Positions 10,780-19,497 of a DNA stretch of 64,000 bases are shown piece by piece (the first letter of the stretch is position 1; the number at the start of each line of letters is the position of its first letter). Under the pieces are notes generated by a model, which was not told the origin of the DNA, did no database searches, and saw only the letters and a list, made by a program, of their open reading frames with translations. The stretch is from JAHRAW01 sp963693025 (GTDB lineage: Bacteria > Pseudomonadota > Gammaproteobacteria > Arenicellales > Poriferihabitantaceae). The stretch spans positions 2,542,001 through 2,606,000 of the forward strand of contig OY843749.1 of the NCBI GenBank assembly GCA_963693025.1. The letters are read 5' to 3'. A program made the translations under genes and the position numbers.

Positions 10780-10834
10780 GTTATTGGCAATGAGCGCGCA
10801 ATGAAAAACAAAACTTCGTCATTCACCCCCACTT

Positions 10835-11171
10835 CGTCATTCTCGAGCGTTAGTGACCGTTGCCGCCGCGCTTTTTCTTTTAAGCGGCGGCTTACGGACA
10901 CTTACGTCCTCGGGAATCTCCCTAAGACTGGCGCTGAGCCCAAACAACGCCATTCCCGCAGTCTTTTAAGCGGGAATCCAGCGTCTTTTTGTCGGTGGCA
11001 CGATGGACGTGGGAGGTGATGATGGCTTGCCATCCATGGACGACTGGATTTCCGCGTCCAGCGGGAATGACGGCGTTGTTTGAACTCAGTGCCAGTCGGG
11101 ACGAGATTCCCGAAGGTGATGAAAAATATAGTCGCTACCGCTCCTTATTTTTCTATCATTCGAGAATGACG
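10835..11171 (+). repeat. Interspersed element, copy 4, with a nested insertion
   Basis: Left end at 10835 with the usual hairpin, right end TTCGAGAATGACG at 11171. In the middle is a different palindrome-rich stretch (ATTCCCGCAG...AAGCGGGAATCCAGCG and GTCCAGCGGGAATGACG), making this copy about 135 bases longer than the standard 201. A further right-end fragment runs to about 11210. The whole recX-alaS gap is repeat. Confidence 0.75.
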
Positions 11172-11227
11172 AAGTGGAGGGGCTCCCTCTTTCCTACCGT
11201 TCGAATGACGAAGTTGCGGCTCCCCCA

Positions 11228-13843
11228 ATGAAAACCACCGAAATCAGACAACGCTTCCTCGACTACTTCACCACCCGCGGACACGAGATAGTCCCCAGCA
11301 GTTCGCTGGTGCCGGGGAACGACCCGACCCTGCTGTTCACCAATTCCGGGATGGTGCAGTTCAAGGATGTTTTTCTTGGCAACCAGACGCGCAGCAGCCG
11401 GCGTGCGGTGACGGCGCAGCGTTGTGTGCGTGCCGGGGGCAAGCATAACGACCTTGAAAACGTCGGCTATACCGCGCGCCATCACACGTTTTTCGAGATG
11501 CTCGGCAATTTCAGTTTCGGCGACTACTTCAAAGCCGAGGCGATTCACTTTGCATGGGAGTTGCTGACCGAAGAGTTCGGATTGCCCGCCGAGCGTTTGT
11601 GGGTGACGGTTTTTGAGGACGACGACGAAGCCGAGCAAATCTGGCGGCGCGACATTGGCGTGCCGGCGAGCCGCTTCAGCCGCATCGGCGCGCGCGACAA
11701 TTTCTGGTCGATGGGCGACACCGGTCCGTGCGGACCTTGCTCGGAAATCTTCTACGACCACGGACCCGAGGTGGCGGGTTCGCCGCCGGGCGAGTCGGCG
11801 GATGGGGATGACGGCGACCGCTACATTGAAATCTGGAACCTCGTGTTCATGCAATTCAACCGCAGCGCCGACGGACAACTCGCGCCGCTGCCGAAGCCGT
11901 CGGTGGACACCGGCATGGGGCTTGAGCGAATCGCCGCGGTGTTGCAGGGCGTGCAGAGCAACTATGACATCGACCTGTTCCGCAACCTCATTGCCGCCAC
12001 CGCCGATGCGCTGGCGGTCGAAGGCATCGTGCGCGACAACCAATCGCTGCGGGTAATCGCCGACCACATTCGCTCGACGGCGTTTTTGCTGGTGGACGGC
12101 GTGACCCCGTCCAACGAGGGGCGCGGCTATGTGCTGCGGCGAATCATTCGGCGCGCGGTGCGCCACGGCTACCGGCTGGGCTGCCGCGAGCCGTTCATGC
12201 ACAAACTGGTGCGCCCGCTAATAGACGAAATGGGCGACGCCTGCCCCGAACTGGCGGACGCCGGCGCGCAGGTGGAGCAGGCGTTGCGGCGCGAAAACGA
12301 AAAGTTTGCCGAGACCCTGGAGCAGGGCTTGAAAATCCTCGACCGCGAAATCGCCGCGCTGGGCGGCGCGGTCATTCCCGGCGAGGCGGCGTTCAAACTC
12401 TATGACACTTTCGGCTTTCCGCTCGACCTGACCGCGGATGTCGCGCGCGAGCACGGACTCACCGTTGACAACGACGCCTTCGAGCGCGCGATGGCGGCAC
12501 AGCGCGAGCGCGCGCGCTCCGCGAGCCAGTTTGTGCGCGGCGAGCCGTTGCGCGTGGACGGGCTCGGCGCGACCGACTTCCTCGGCTACGAGCGCCTGCA
12601 CAGCGAAGTGCAAGCGCTGGCGTTGCTCGAAGACCAAGCGCCGGTCGAGCGGCTGGACGAAGGGCGGCGCGGCATCGTGGTCACCGAGCGCACGCCGTTC
12701 TACGCCGAGAGCGGCGGCCAGGTCGGCGACCGCGGCGAAATCCGGTTTGCGGATGCGGTGTTCACGGTTGAGGACACCCAGTTCCTCGCCGACAAAGCGA
12801 TTGGTCACATCGGCGTCGTCGTCTCCGGGCAAGTCAGCGCCGGCGAGCGCGGGGAAGCGAGGGTGAGCGCCGACAGCCGCCGCCAGTGCGCCAACAATCA
12901 CTCCGCGACGCACCTGTTGCACGCCGCCTTGAAAAAAGTGCTCGGCGCGCATGTCAAGCAGAAGGGCTCGCTGGTGGAGCCGAAGCGGTTGCGCTTTGAC
13001 TTCTCCCACACGCAAGCGCTCGACAAAACCGAACTCGCCGCCATCGAGCGGCTGGTCAACCAAAACATTCGCGCCAACACGCCGGTGTCCACCGACTTGA
13101 TGGACTTGGAGCGCGCCAAAGCCGACGGCGCCGAAGCGCTGTTCGGCGAGCAATACGGCGAGCGCGTGCGGGTCGTGCGCATGGGCGAGTTTTCGTTTGA
13201 GTTGTGCGGCGGCACGCACGTCGAGCGCAGCGGCGACATTGGCGTTTTCAAAATCATTGCCGAAAGCGGCATCGCCGCCGGAGTGCGCCGCATCGAGGCG
13301 CTCAGCGGCGCGTTCGCCGAAGAATGGATGGCGCGCCAACTGGCGCTGCTGGACGACACCGCCGCCGCCCTGAAAGCGCCACCGGAGCGCGTCCCGCAGC
13401 GGCTGCAAGCGTTGCTCGACAGTCAGCGTGAAGCGCAGAAGCAAATCCGGGAGTTGCAGGCGAAAGGGGTGGCAGGCGGTGGCGGTGACGCCGCGTCGGA
13501 GCAGGTCGAGGAAATCAACGGCATCAAGGTGGTCGCCATTCGCCACGACGCCGCCGACGCCAAAACGATGCGCATCGCGGTTGACCGGTGGAAGCAGAAA
13601 CTCGGCAGCGGCATCGTGCTGGTCGCCGGCGTGAGCGAGGGCAAGGTAACACTAATCGCCGGCGTAACCCGCGACCTCGCCGGGCGCTATTCGGCGGGCA
13701 AACTCATCGAAGCGCTGGCGCCACTGGTGGACGGCCGCGGCGGCGGCAAACCAGAACTCGCCCAAGGCGGCGGCGGCAAGGTTGAAGCGGTGGATGAGGC
13801 GATTGCCGAGGTGCCGCGTTGGGTGGCGGGGGTGGGGTCTTGA
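11228..13843 (+). CDS. alaS: Alanyl-tRNA synthetase
   Basis: 871 residues from the ATG at 11228, the usual length. N-terminal class II catalytic core (FTNSGMVQFKDVFLG, RHHTFFEMLGNFSFGDYFK), editing domain with HSATHLLHAAL and CGGTHVERSGDIG zinc-binding motifs, then the C-terminal coiled region and DHH-associated domain (GGGGKPELAQGGG). It charges tRNA-Ala and clears mis-acylated Ser and Gly. The recA-recX-alaS order is common in gammaproteobacteria. The start lies only about 20 bases from the end of a repeat fragment, which therefore occupies its leader. Confidence 0.97.
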   Translation: MKTTEIRQRFLDYFTTRGHEIVPSSSLVPGNDPTLLFTNSGMVQFKDVFLGNQTRSSRRAVTAQRCVRAGGKHNDLENVGYTARHHTFFEMLGNFSFGDYFKAEAIHFAWELLTEEFGLPAERLWVTVFEDDDEAEQIWRRDIGVPASRFSRIGARDNFWSMGDTGPCGPCSEIFYDHGPEVAGSPPGESADGDDGDRYIEIWNLVFMQFNRSADGQLAPLPKPSVDTGMGLERIAAVLQGVQSNYDIDLFRNLIAATADALAVEGIVRDNQSLRVIADHIRSTAFLLVDGVTPSNEGRGYVLRRIIRRAVRHGYRLGCREPFMHKLVRPLIDEMGDACPELADAGAQVEQALRRENEKFAETLEQGLKILDREIAALGGAVIPGEAAFKLYDTFGFPLDLTADVAREHGLTVDNDAFERAMAAQRERARSASQFVRGEPLRVDGLGATDFLGYERLHSEVQALALLEDQAPVERLDEGRRGIVVTERTPFYAESGGQVGDRGEIRFADAVFTVEDTQFLADKAIGHIGVVVSGQVSAGERGEARVSADSRRQCANNHSATHLLHAALKKVLGAHVKQKGSLVEPKRLRFDFSHTQALDKTELAAIERLVNQNIRANTPVSTDLMDLERAKADGAEALFGEQYGERVRVVRMGEFSFELCGGTHVERSGDIGVFKIIAESGIAAGVRRIEALSGAFAEEWMARQLALLDDTAAALKAPPERVPQRLQALLDSQREAQKQIRELQAKGVAGGGGDAASEQVEEINGIKVVAIRHDAADAKTMRIAVDRWKQKLGSGIVLVAGVSEGKVTLIAGVTRDLAGRYSAGKLIEALAPLVDGRGGGKPELAQGGGGKVEAVDEAIAEVPRWVAGVGS

Positions 13844-13903
13844 TGCCGGCCTCATTTTGTTGGGGGGCTGTTAAGCGAAGTTGGCAAGTAAAAAATAACT
13901 ACT

Positions 13904-14095
13904 CGTCATTCTCGAACGATAGAAAAATAGGGAGCGTCAGCGACCATATTTTTCATCGCCTTCGGGAATCTCATCCCGACTAGCGCTGAGTTCAGACAAA
14001 GCCGTCATTCCCGCAGAGCCTGCCCTCGCAGTGTGTTAGCGGGGGTGTCCGTAAGCCGCTGGCGCGGCAACGGACACTAACGCTCGAGAATGACG
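13904..14095 (-). repeat. Interspersed element, copy 5 (reverse orientation)
   Basis: Starts with CGTCATTCTCGAACGATAG, then AAAAATAGGGAGCG, ends CGCTCGAGAATGACG, so it is the reverse of most copies. The hairpin arm near its right end is shortened (GTGTCCGTAAGCCGCTGGC...CGGACACT) and a CGTCATTCCCGCAG segment is included. Confidence 0.75.
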
Positions 14096-14114
14096 GGTGG
14101 TTGTAGTTTGGGGT

Positions 14115-14229
14115 TCTCGCGTGAGTCGGTGTATCTGAGGCGCAAGCGCAACTTCAATGAAATCGAGTCCTACAATACCGCCACCAACTCGGCGATGCTG
14201 ATATTATCTTACATTCAATCAACTGCTTA
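14115..14229 (+). pseudogene. Possible remnant of a coding 3' end
   Basis: In frame this reads RESVYLRRKRNFNEIES and continues without a stop for about 35 codons to a TAA at the start of the next gene. It looks like the C-terminal end of a real protein whose upstream part is absent. A shorter related stretch (REVYLRHKRN) occurs at about 15140-15175, on the other side of the LysE-type gene. The original function is unknown; a transposase or other mobile-element remnant is one possibility. Confidence 0.3.
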
Positions 14230-14880
14230 ATGGCGCCGCAATCAATGTTTGACTATTCACTTCTTCACTGGGCGACTTTCTTTTCAGCCGCTTTTCTTCT
14301 TGCTGTATCGCCGGGACCCGACATTGCCTTCATTCTTGGGCAAACAGTAAAAGGCGGGCGGAAGTCTGGATTTGCCGCAATGCTCGGTGTTTGGGGTGGA
14401 ACCATCGGGCATATCATTCTGTCTGTCGTTGGTCTGTCAGCAATACTCGCCGCTTCCGCTTTGGCTTTTACCCTCATTAAATGGCTCGGCGTTGCCTATC
14501 TTATTTGGCTGGGAGTGAGCACGCTCAGGTCCAAAGGCGGTTCTTTCGTTTCAGAAAATGTGCAAGCAAGCACAACAACCGGACGCATCTTTTGGCAAGG
14601 TGTTCTTATAACGCTTCTCAATCCTAAAGTTGCCATCTTCTTCCTTGCTTTTCTTCCACAGTTTGTGGTGTCAGGCGCAGGGCCTGCTTGGGCGCAACTG
14701 TTTCTACATGGTTTTCTGCTAATTGGTGTATCTGCTTTGATAGAGCCTCCCTTGGTTCTTGCAGGAGAAAAGATGACAAAAAAACTGCGTAACAATCATC
14801 GCCTCAGCCAATGGTTGAATCGAAGTCTGGGCGTACTCTTCGTTGCTTTGGGTATACGGCTTGCCTTTGAGACAAAGTGA
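14230..14880 (+). CDS. LysE/RhtB family amino acid exporter
   Basis: 216 residues with about six hydrophobic segments. The N-terminal pattern (FFSAAFLLAVSPGPDIAFILGQTVKGGRKSG, read in two parts) is the conserved LysE/RhtB signature with SPGPD. Family members export amino acids such as homoserine, threonine or lysine, or related compounds; the substrate cannot be set here. The gene is AT-richer than its neighbours and is bounded on both sides by repeat elements and by a short shared coding-like remnant, consistent with acquisition. Confidence 0.85.
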   Translation: MAPQSMFDYSLLHWATFFSAAFLLAVSPGPDIAFILGQTVKGGRKSGFAAMLGVWGGTIGHIILSVVGLSAILAASALAFTLIKWLGVAYLIWLGVSTLRSKGGSFVSENVQASTTTGRIFWQGVLITLLNPKVAIFFLAFLPQFVVSGAGPAWAQLFLHGFLLIGVSALIEPPLVLAGEKMTKKLRNNHRLSQWLNRSLGVLFVALGIRLAFETK

Positions 14881-14907
14881 CAGCACAAAAGAATTCATTG
14901 ACTTCGA

Positions 14908-15124
14908 CCTCATCGCTTTCGGGAATCTTCCTAAGGCTGGCGTGGATTTCAACAAAGCCCGTGCCAGTCTTAGGGAGATTGCGCGTATCATCCCTGATAC
15001 GCGCCCTTCGGGCTACGCGAAAATCCGCTCCCGGCGGATTTTTCCCGAGGACGCAAGTGTCCGGTAAGCCGCCGCTTAAAAGAAGAAGCGTGGCGGCAAC
15101 GGACACTAACGCTCGAGAATGACG
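14908..15124 (-). repeat. Interspersed element, copy 6 (reverse, one end missing)
   Basis: Ends GGACACTAACGCTCGAGAATGACG at 15124 with the full hairpin. The left end lacks the terminal repeat. It contains an extra module at about 14978-15048 (GCGTATCATCCCTGATACGC, then CCCTTCGGGCTACGCG and AAAATCCGCTCCCGGCGGAT) that recurs in inverted orientation in the copy at 37 kb. Confidence 0.75.
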
Positions 15125-15199
15125 GTACTAGGGGACTTTCGCGCGAAGTCTATCTGAGGCACAAGCGCAACTGCCGTTGTTGCGCAAGATTATGAAGAG

Positions 15200-16666
15200 T
15201 CAGCGACCCACCACCAACGACTGCCCCGGATGTAGCAGCGCGTTTCTGGGGATGCGGTTCCAGCGGGTTAGGTTGTCGATGCTGACTCCGTAGCGGCGGG
15301 AAATGCCCCATAGCGAATCGCCGCGCCGGACTTTGTGGACTTTGGGGGTTGAGGATTCGGCGTATTGGTAGTTGCCGAGGCTGAGCGGGATTCGTAACTC
15401 CTGGCGCGGGTGGATGAGGCTGGAGGAGAGGTTGTTGGCGTTCATCACCGACGCCACCGAGACGCCGTATTTGTGCGCGATGACGCTCAGGTTTTCGCCT
15501 TGGCGCACTTGATGCCGCGCCCAGCGCAGGCGGGCTTCGAAGCTCAGGCGGTTGAGCGCGGCGAGCATTTGCGGCGCGTGTTCCACCGGCACCACCAGCG
15601 TATGCGGACCGTTGGGCGGGGTCGTGCCGCGTTTGTAGCCCTGATTGAAATAGCGCAGTTGTTTGGCGCTCAGTCGTTTTTCGCCGAGGCCGCTCAGCGA
15701 CGCCGCCACGCTCAGGTCGGTCTGCGAGCGCGCGTCGATGACCGCCAGGGTGTGTTGGTCGGGCAGCGGGGGGAGCGCAATGCCGAACGCGTGCGGTCGG
15801 CTGATGATGTTGCGCACCGCCAGCAGTTTGGGCACGTAGTCGGTGGTTTCGCGGCGCAACTTGAGCGCCGTATAGTCGCCCGACCGGTTGTGTTTGAGGT
15901 TGCGCTTGACCGCCCGCCGCACCGCGCCCTCGCCGGCGTTGTAGGAAGCGAGCGCCAGTTCCCAGTCGCCGTTGAATTCCTTTTCGAGGAAACTCAGGTA
16001 GTCCAGCGCCGCGCGCGTGGATTGAATCAAATCGCGCCGCTCGTCCACCCACCAATCCTGGCGCAGCCCGTAGCGGCGGCCAGTCGCGGAGATAAACTGC
16101 CACAACCCCACCGCGCGCGAGCGCGACACGGCGTCGGGCCTGAACGCGCTTTCGATGGCGGGCAGCAGCGCGATTTCCCCCGGCATTCCGCGCTTTTCCA
16201 CCTCCTCAAGCACATAGGGCAGGAACCAGCGCGCGCGCTCGGTCAGCCGCTCAAAATACTTCGGACGCGCGGCATACCATGTCTCAAAATAGTGCAGACG
16301 GCGCGGGTCGAGCCGCCGGTCGGAGAGGCGAAAGTTATCGCGCAACCGCTGCCACATGTCGGTGACGACCGGGGCGGGGGCGGTTTGTGTTGGCGCGGTG
16401 GCGGGGGTGGGGGTTGCAGGGGGGAGGGAAGCGGCGGGGGCGGCGGGTTGGGGTGCGGGTTGCCGTGCGGCGATGGTCGTCTCCGCTGACTTGTCCGACA
16501 CCTCAGCCGCAACCGATGCCTGCGCCTGCTCCGCCGTGGCGACGCCGGCATCATCGCCCGGCGCCTGCGCCGACGATGCGCCGGTGTCCACCAGCGACGC
16601 GCATCCCCCCGACAGCAACAAGACCGCCAGGACGCCCAGTGTTATTGTTATCCGAGTGAATTTCAT
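15200..16666 (-). CDS. mltD: Membrane-bound lytic murein transglycosylase D
   Basis: 488 residues. A lipoprotein signal (VLAVLLLSGGC) places Cys22 as the lipidated residue. A proline/alanine-rich linker is followed by an SLT domain with the catalytic Glu in LLPAIESAFRPDAVSRSRA, then GLWQF and ASYNAGEGAVRRA. Two LysM peptidoglycan-binding motifs end the protein (HQVRQGENLSVIAHKYGVS and HKVRRGDSLWGISRRYGVS). It cleaves glycan strands in the periplasm, giving anhydro-muropeptides. Length and domain order match MltD, though many relatives have a different number of LysM motifs. Confidence 0.93.
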   Translation of the reverse strand: MKFTRITITLGVLAVLLLSGGCASLVDTGASSAQAPGDDAGVATAEQAQASVAAEVSDKSAETTIAARQPAPQPAAPAASLPPATPTPATAPTQTAPAPVVTDMWQRLRDNFRLSDRRLDPRRLHYFETWYAARPKYFERLTERARWFLPYVLEEVEKRGMPGEIALLPAIESAFRPDAVSRSRAVGLWQFISATGRRYGLRQDWWVDERRDLIQSTRAALDYLSFLEKEFNGDWELALASYNAGEGAVRRAVKRNLKHNRSGDYTALKLRRETTDYVPKLLAVRNIISRPHAFGIALPPLPDQHTLAVIDARSQTDLSVAASLSGLGEKRLSAKQLRYFNQGYKRGTTPPNGPHTLVVPVEHAPQMLAALNRLSFEARLRWARHQVRQGENLSVIAHKYGVSVASVMNANNLSSSLIHPRQELRIPLSLGNYQYAESSTPKVHKVRRGDSLWGISRRYGVSIDNLTRWNRIPRNALLHPGQSLVVGR

Positions 16667-16770
16667 TGCGCCCAGATACTACGGAGTTCGGGCGGTTGAG
16701 TCAACTACCGGGGGTGGGTGAAAATTACCAACATCTCGTTATTACCAAGTACTCGGCATTTCCAACCACC

Positions 16771-16842
16771 CGTCATTCCCAACAACGTCGTCATTCACAA
16801 CAACGCCGTCATTCCCAACAACGCCGTCATTCACAACAACGC
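16771..16842 (+). repeat. Four 18-bp tandem repeats abutting an interspersed element
   Basis: Units start at 16771, 16789, 16807 and 16825 and read CGTCATTC(C/A)CAACAACG(T/C). They alternate between the C and A versions. The fifth unit would begin exactly at the terminal repeat of the next element (16843), with which they share CGTCATTC. Confidence 0.85.
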
Positions 16843-17042
16843 CGTCATTCTCGAGCGTTAGTGTCCGTTGCCGCCGCGCTTCTTCTTTTAAGCGGCGGCT
16901 TACGGACACTTACGACCTCGGGAATCTTGTTCAGACTGGCAAGGGCTTTGTTGGAATTCACGGTAGCCTTAGGGAGATTCCCGAAGGTGATGAAAAATAT
17001 AGTCGCTGTCGCTCCTTATTTTTCTATCATTCGAGAATGACG
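16843..17042 (+). repeat. Interspersed element, copy 7
   Basis: Full-length copy of 200 bases with left end CGTCATTCTCGAGCGTTAG, hairpin, GGGAATCTTGTTCAGAC (one arm of the inner repeat degraded), intact right arm CTTAGGGAGATTCCCGAAGG, and right end ATTCGAGAATGACG. Two additional right-end fragments (GGGGCTCCCTAT...CGAGAATGACG) follow up to about 17127. Confidence 0.85.
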
Positions 17043-17240
17043 AAGTGGCGGGGCTCCCTATTTTTCTATCGCTCGAGAATGACGGAGTTTGGGGCTCCCT
17101 ATGTTCCACCATTCGAGAATGACGAAGTAGGAAGAAGCGATGTATAGACCACCTTGCCGTGTCGTGGATTATTTCTTTTACATTCGCAGTCGATTTAATT
17201 AATCTGCCCCTTCATTCATTTTCTATTGAGGATTAGTCAA

Positions 17241-17441
17241 ATGAAATCTACTGAAAATTATGTTTTGACCGAAAACCAGTTGGCGCAGGTTGATGCCGCA
17301 TGCGTTTGGCATGACATCAAGAACTGGTTTGACCAGGCTGGCCGCGACATCAAGCAGGGTTTTGATGATGCGGGTCGGGCAATCAAGTATGTTTTTGACG
17401 ATGCAGGTCGTCAAGTCCAAAACTATTTCGACAATCTGTAA
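17241..17441 (+). CDS. Small peptide of 11-residue repeats with bacteriocin-like leader
   Basis: 66 residues from the ATG at 17241, with GAGG 10 bases upstream and a strong terminator 24 bases after the stop, so it is a monocistronic transcript. Residues 1-20 (LTENQLAQVDAA, just before Cys21) resemble the LSxxELxxVxGG leaders of double-glycine class peptides, but with Ala-Ala in place of Gly-Gly. From residue 19 the sequence has an exact 11-residue period: AACVWHDIKNW, FDQAGRDIKQG, FDDAGRAIKYV, FDDAGRQVQNY, then FDNL. Such 11-mers form long amphipathic helices in membrane-binding proteins. The gene is AT-richer than its surroundings. No exporter, immunity or modification gene is adjacent. Function unknown; membrane-active peptide or secreted peptide are the leading guesses. 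Confidence 0.7.
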   Translation: MKSTENYVLTENQLAQVDAACVWHDIKNWFDQAGRDIKQGFDDAGRAIKYVFDDAGRQVQNYFDNL

Positions 17442-17464
17442 GCCTCACAAGGGCAGTCGGATAG

Positions 17465-17494
17465 AAAGGCGGGGCTTAGTCCCCGCCTTTTTTT
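17465..17494 (+). terminator. Rho-independent terminator after the small peptide gene
   Basis: A 10-bp perfect stem AAAGGCGGGG / CCCCGCCTTT with a 6-base loop, followed by seven Ts. Confidence 0.93.
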
Positions 17495-17582
17495 GTTTAT
17501 ATCACCCCCCACACAAAAATAGCATTAACCCCCGCTTCCCTATACTATACTCACCCGCCTGACATCATTACCGAGGAACCCG

Positions 17583-18554
17583 ATGAAACCACCCGTTCGT
17601 GTCGCGCTTACCGGTGCCGCCGGCAATATATCTTATGCGTTGCTGTTTCGCATTGCCGCCGGCGATATGCTGGGCAAGGACCAGCCTGTCATCCTGCAAC
17701 TGCTGGAAATACCGCCGGCGATGGACGCGTTGCGCGGGGTGGTTATGGAACTTCAGGACTGCGCGTTTCCGTTGTTGGCGGGGATTACCACTTCGGATGA
17801 CGCCAACGCGGCTTTCGCCGACGCCGATTATGCGTTGCTGGTCGGCTCCAAGCCGCGCTCCGCCGATATGGAGCGGAGCGATTTGTTGAAGGACAACGGC
17901 GCGATTTTTTCCGCGCAGGGCAGGGCGCTCAACGCGCACGCGGCGCGCTCGGTCAAGGTGCTGGTGGTCGGCAATCCCGCCAACACCAACGCCTTCATCG
18001 CCGCCGCCAACGCGCCCGATTTGGAGCGCACGCAGTTCACCGCGATGATGCGGCTCGACCACAACCGCGCTAAAGCCAAACTGGCGGAAAAACTCGGCAT
18101 TCACTCCACGGACATCAGCCAAATGGCGGTCTGGGGCAACCACTCGTCGACGCAGTATCCCGACGTCTCCCACGCGCTGGCGAAAGGCGAGCGCGTGCGC
18201 GAAATGGTCGAACAACAATGGCTTGAGGAAGACTTCATCCCCGCCATTCAGCAGCGCGGCTCAGCCATCATCAAGGCGCGCGGCGCATCCAGCGCGGCGT
18301 CGGCGGCGGCGGCGGCCATCGACCAGATGCGCGACTGGGCGCTCGGCAACGACGACTGGGTCAGCATGGCCGTCTCCGGCGACGGCAGTTACGACATCGA
18401 GCCGGGGTTGTTCTACTCCTTCCCGATGAAGTGCGAAAACGGACGCTATCACGTCGTCCGCGACCTCGAAATCAGCGACTTCAGCCGCCAACAAATGCGC
18501 GCCACCGAGCAGGAATTGAAAGCGGAGCGAGACGCGGTCAAGGAGTTGGTGTAA
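17583..18554 (+). CDS. mdh: Malate dehydrogenase
   Basis: 323 residues. The NAD-binding motif is VALTGAAGNISYALLFRIAAG; MRLDHNRA carries a substrate-binding Arg and the Asp of the proton relay, and WGNHSSTQYPD the catalytic His. GNPANTNAF is also conserved. This is the cytosolic-eukaryote-like bacterial type of about 325 residues, rather than the 312-residue E. coli type. It interconverts malate and oxaloacetate in the TCA cycle and, with the isocitrate lyase encoded at 31.5 kb, in the glyoxylate route. Confidence 0.95.
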   Translation: MKPPVRVALTGAAGNISYALLFRIAAGDMLGKDQPVILQLLEIPPAMDALRGVVMELQDCAFPLLAGITTSDDANAAFADADYALLVGSKPRSADMERSDLLKDNGAIFSAQGRALNAHAARSVKVLVVGNPANTNAFIAAANAPDLERTQFTAMMRLDHNRAKAKLAEKLGIHSTDISQMAVWGNHSSTQYPDVSHALAKGERVREMVEQQWLEEDFIPAIQQRGSAIIKARGASSAASAAAAAIDQMRDWALGNDDWVSMAVSGDGSYDIEPGLFYSFPMKCENGRYHVVRDLEISDFSRQQMRATEQELKAERDAVKELV

Positions 18555-18643
18555 GCCCGCGCCCGCGCCCGGTTCGCCCGTGCCACCCGCCGGTTGCACA
18601 AGAGCGGGATGCGCGCACCGCCACCGCCGATGATGCGCGAGCA

Positions 18644-19489
18644 ATGAACATCAGCGTCATCATCCCCACCTATCAGCGCCGCGGCCTCATCGCGCGCGCG
18701 CTCGATTCGGTCATCCGCCAGTCGTTGCCGGCTTTGGAAATCATCGTCATCGACGACGGCTCGACCGACGGCACCGCCGATGTCGTGCGCCGCGACTATC
18801 CCGGCGTCAAACTGTTTCGGCAACCGCACCGGGGCGTCAGCGCGGCGCGCAATTATGGCATCGTACGCGCGTCGGGCGAGTGGATTGCGCTGCTCGATTC
18901 CGACGATGAATGGCGCCCCGACAAACTGCAACGACAGGTTGAGGCGCTAACGCGCAACGCGGAGTCCGGCTGGAAAGTCTGCCACACCGATGAGACTTGG
19001 ATTCGCAACGGCGCGCGCGTCAACCCGAAAGCGAAACACGCCAAGTTCGGCGGCTGGATTTTCGACAAATGCCTGCCGCTGTGCTGCATCTCCCCCTCCT
19101 CGGCGCTCATCCACCGCAGCGTGTTTGCGCGCGTCGGCGGCTTCGACGAGGCGTTGCCGGCGTGCGAAGATTACGACCTGTGGCTGCGCATCACCCGGCG
19201 CTACCCCGTCCTGTTGGTCGAGCAAAAATTGGTGGTCAAGTATGGCGGACACGACCACCAACTCTCGCGGCGCTATTGGGGAATGGACCGCTTCCGCGTC
19301 CGCGCGCTGTTGAAACTGCTGGAGGCGCCGCCGCCGAGTGCCGCACCGAGCGCCGATGCGGACGCCGCCATCCGCGCCACCTTGCTCGACAAAATCGCCG
19401 TTCTGCGAGCCGGCTTCCGCAAACGCGGCAACCGCCGCTTGGACGATTACTACCGGCAACTGGCGCACCGCTGGCGGCCACAGGCATAA
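18644..19489 (+). CDS. Family 2 glycosyltransferase
   Basis: 281 residues from the ATG at 18644 (MNISVIIPTYQRR). GT-A fold motifs are visible: VIDDGSTDGTADVV, then ALLDSDDEW with the metal-binding DxD-type acids, and CEDYDLWLRI near the catalytic base. No membrane segments. Acceptor and donor are unknown; members typically act in cell-surface polysaccharide or glycolipid synthesis. It lies 89 bases downstream of mdh and 8 bases before the phosphorylase-like gene, so the two may be co-transcribed. Confidence 0.88.
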   Translation: MNISVIIPTYQRRGLIARALDSVIRQSLPALEIIVIDDGSTDGTADVVRRDYPGVKLFRQPHRGVSAARNYGIVRASGEWIALLDSDDEWRPDKLQRQVEALTRNAESGWKVCHTDETWIRNGARVNPKAKHAKFGGWIFDKCLPLCCISPSSALIHRSVFARVGGFDEALPACEDYDLWLRITRRYPVLLVEQKLVVKYGGHDHQLSRRYWGMDRFRVRALLKLLEAPPPSAAPSADADAAIRATLLDKIAVLRAGFRKRGNRRLDDYYRQLAHRWRPQA

Positions 19490-19497
19490 CCCCGCGC

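Noticed and set aside
12218..13546. Minus-strand open frame of 442 codons opposite alaS
   Set aside because: Antisense to alaS editing region, no recognisable protein features.
16771..16842. CRISPR array
   Set aside because: Short 18-bp direct units with no unique spacers and no cas genes; explained as a tandem repeat made of element-end sequence.
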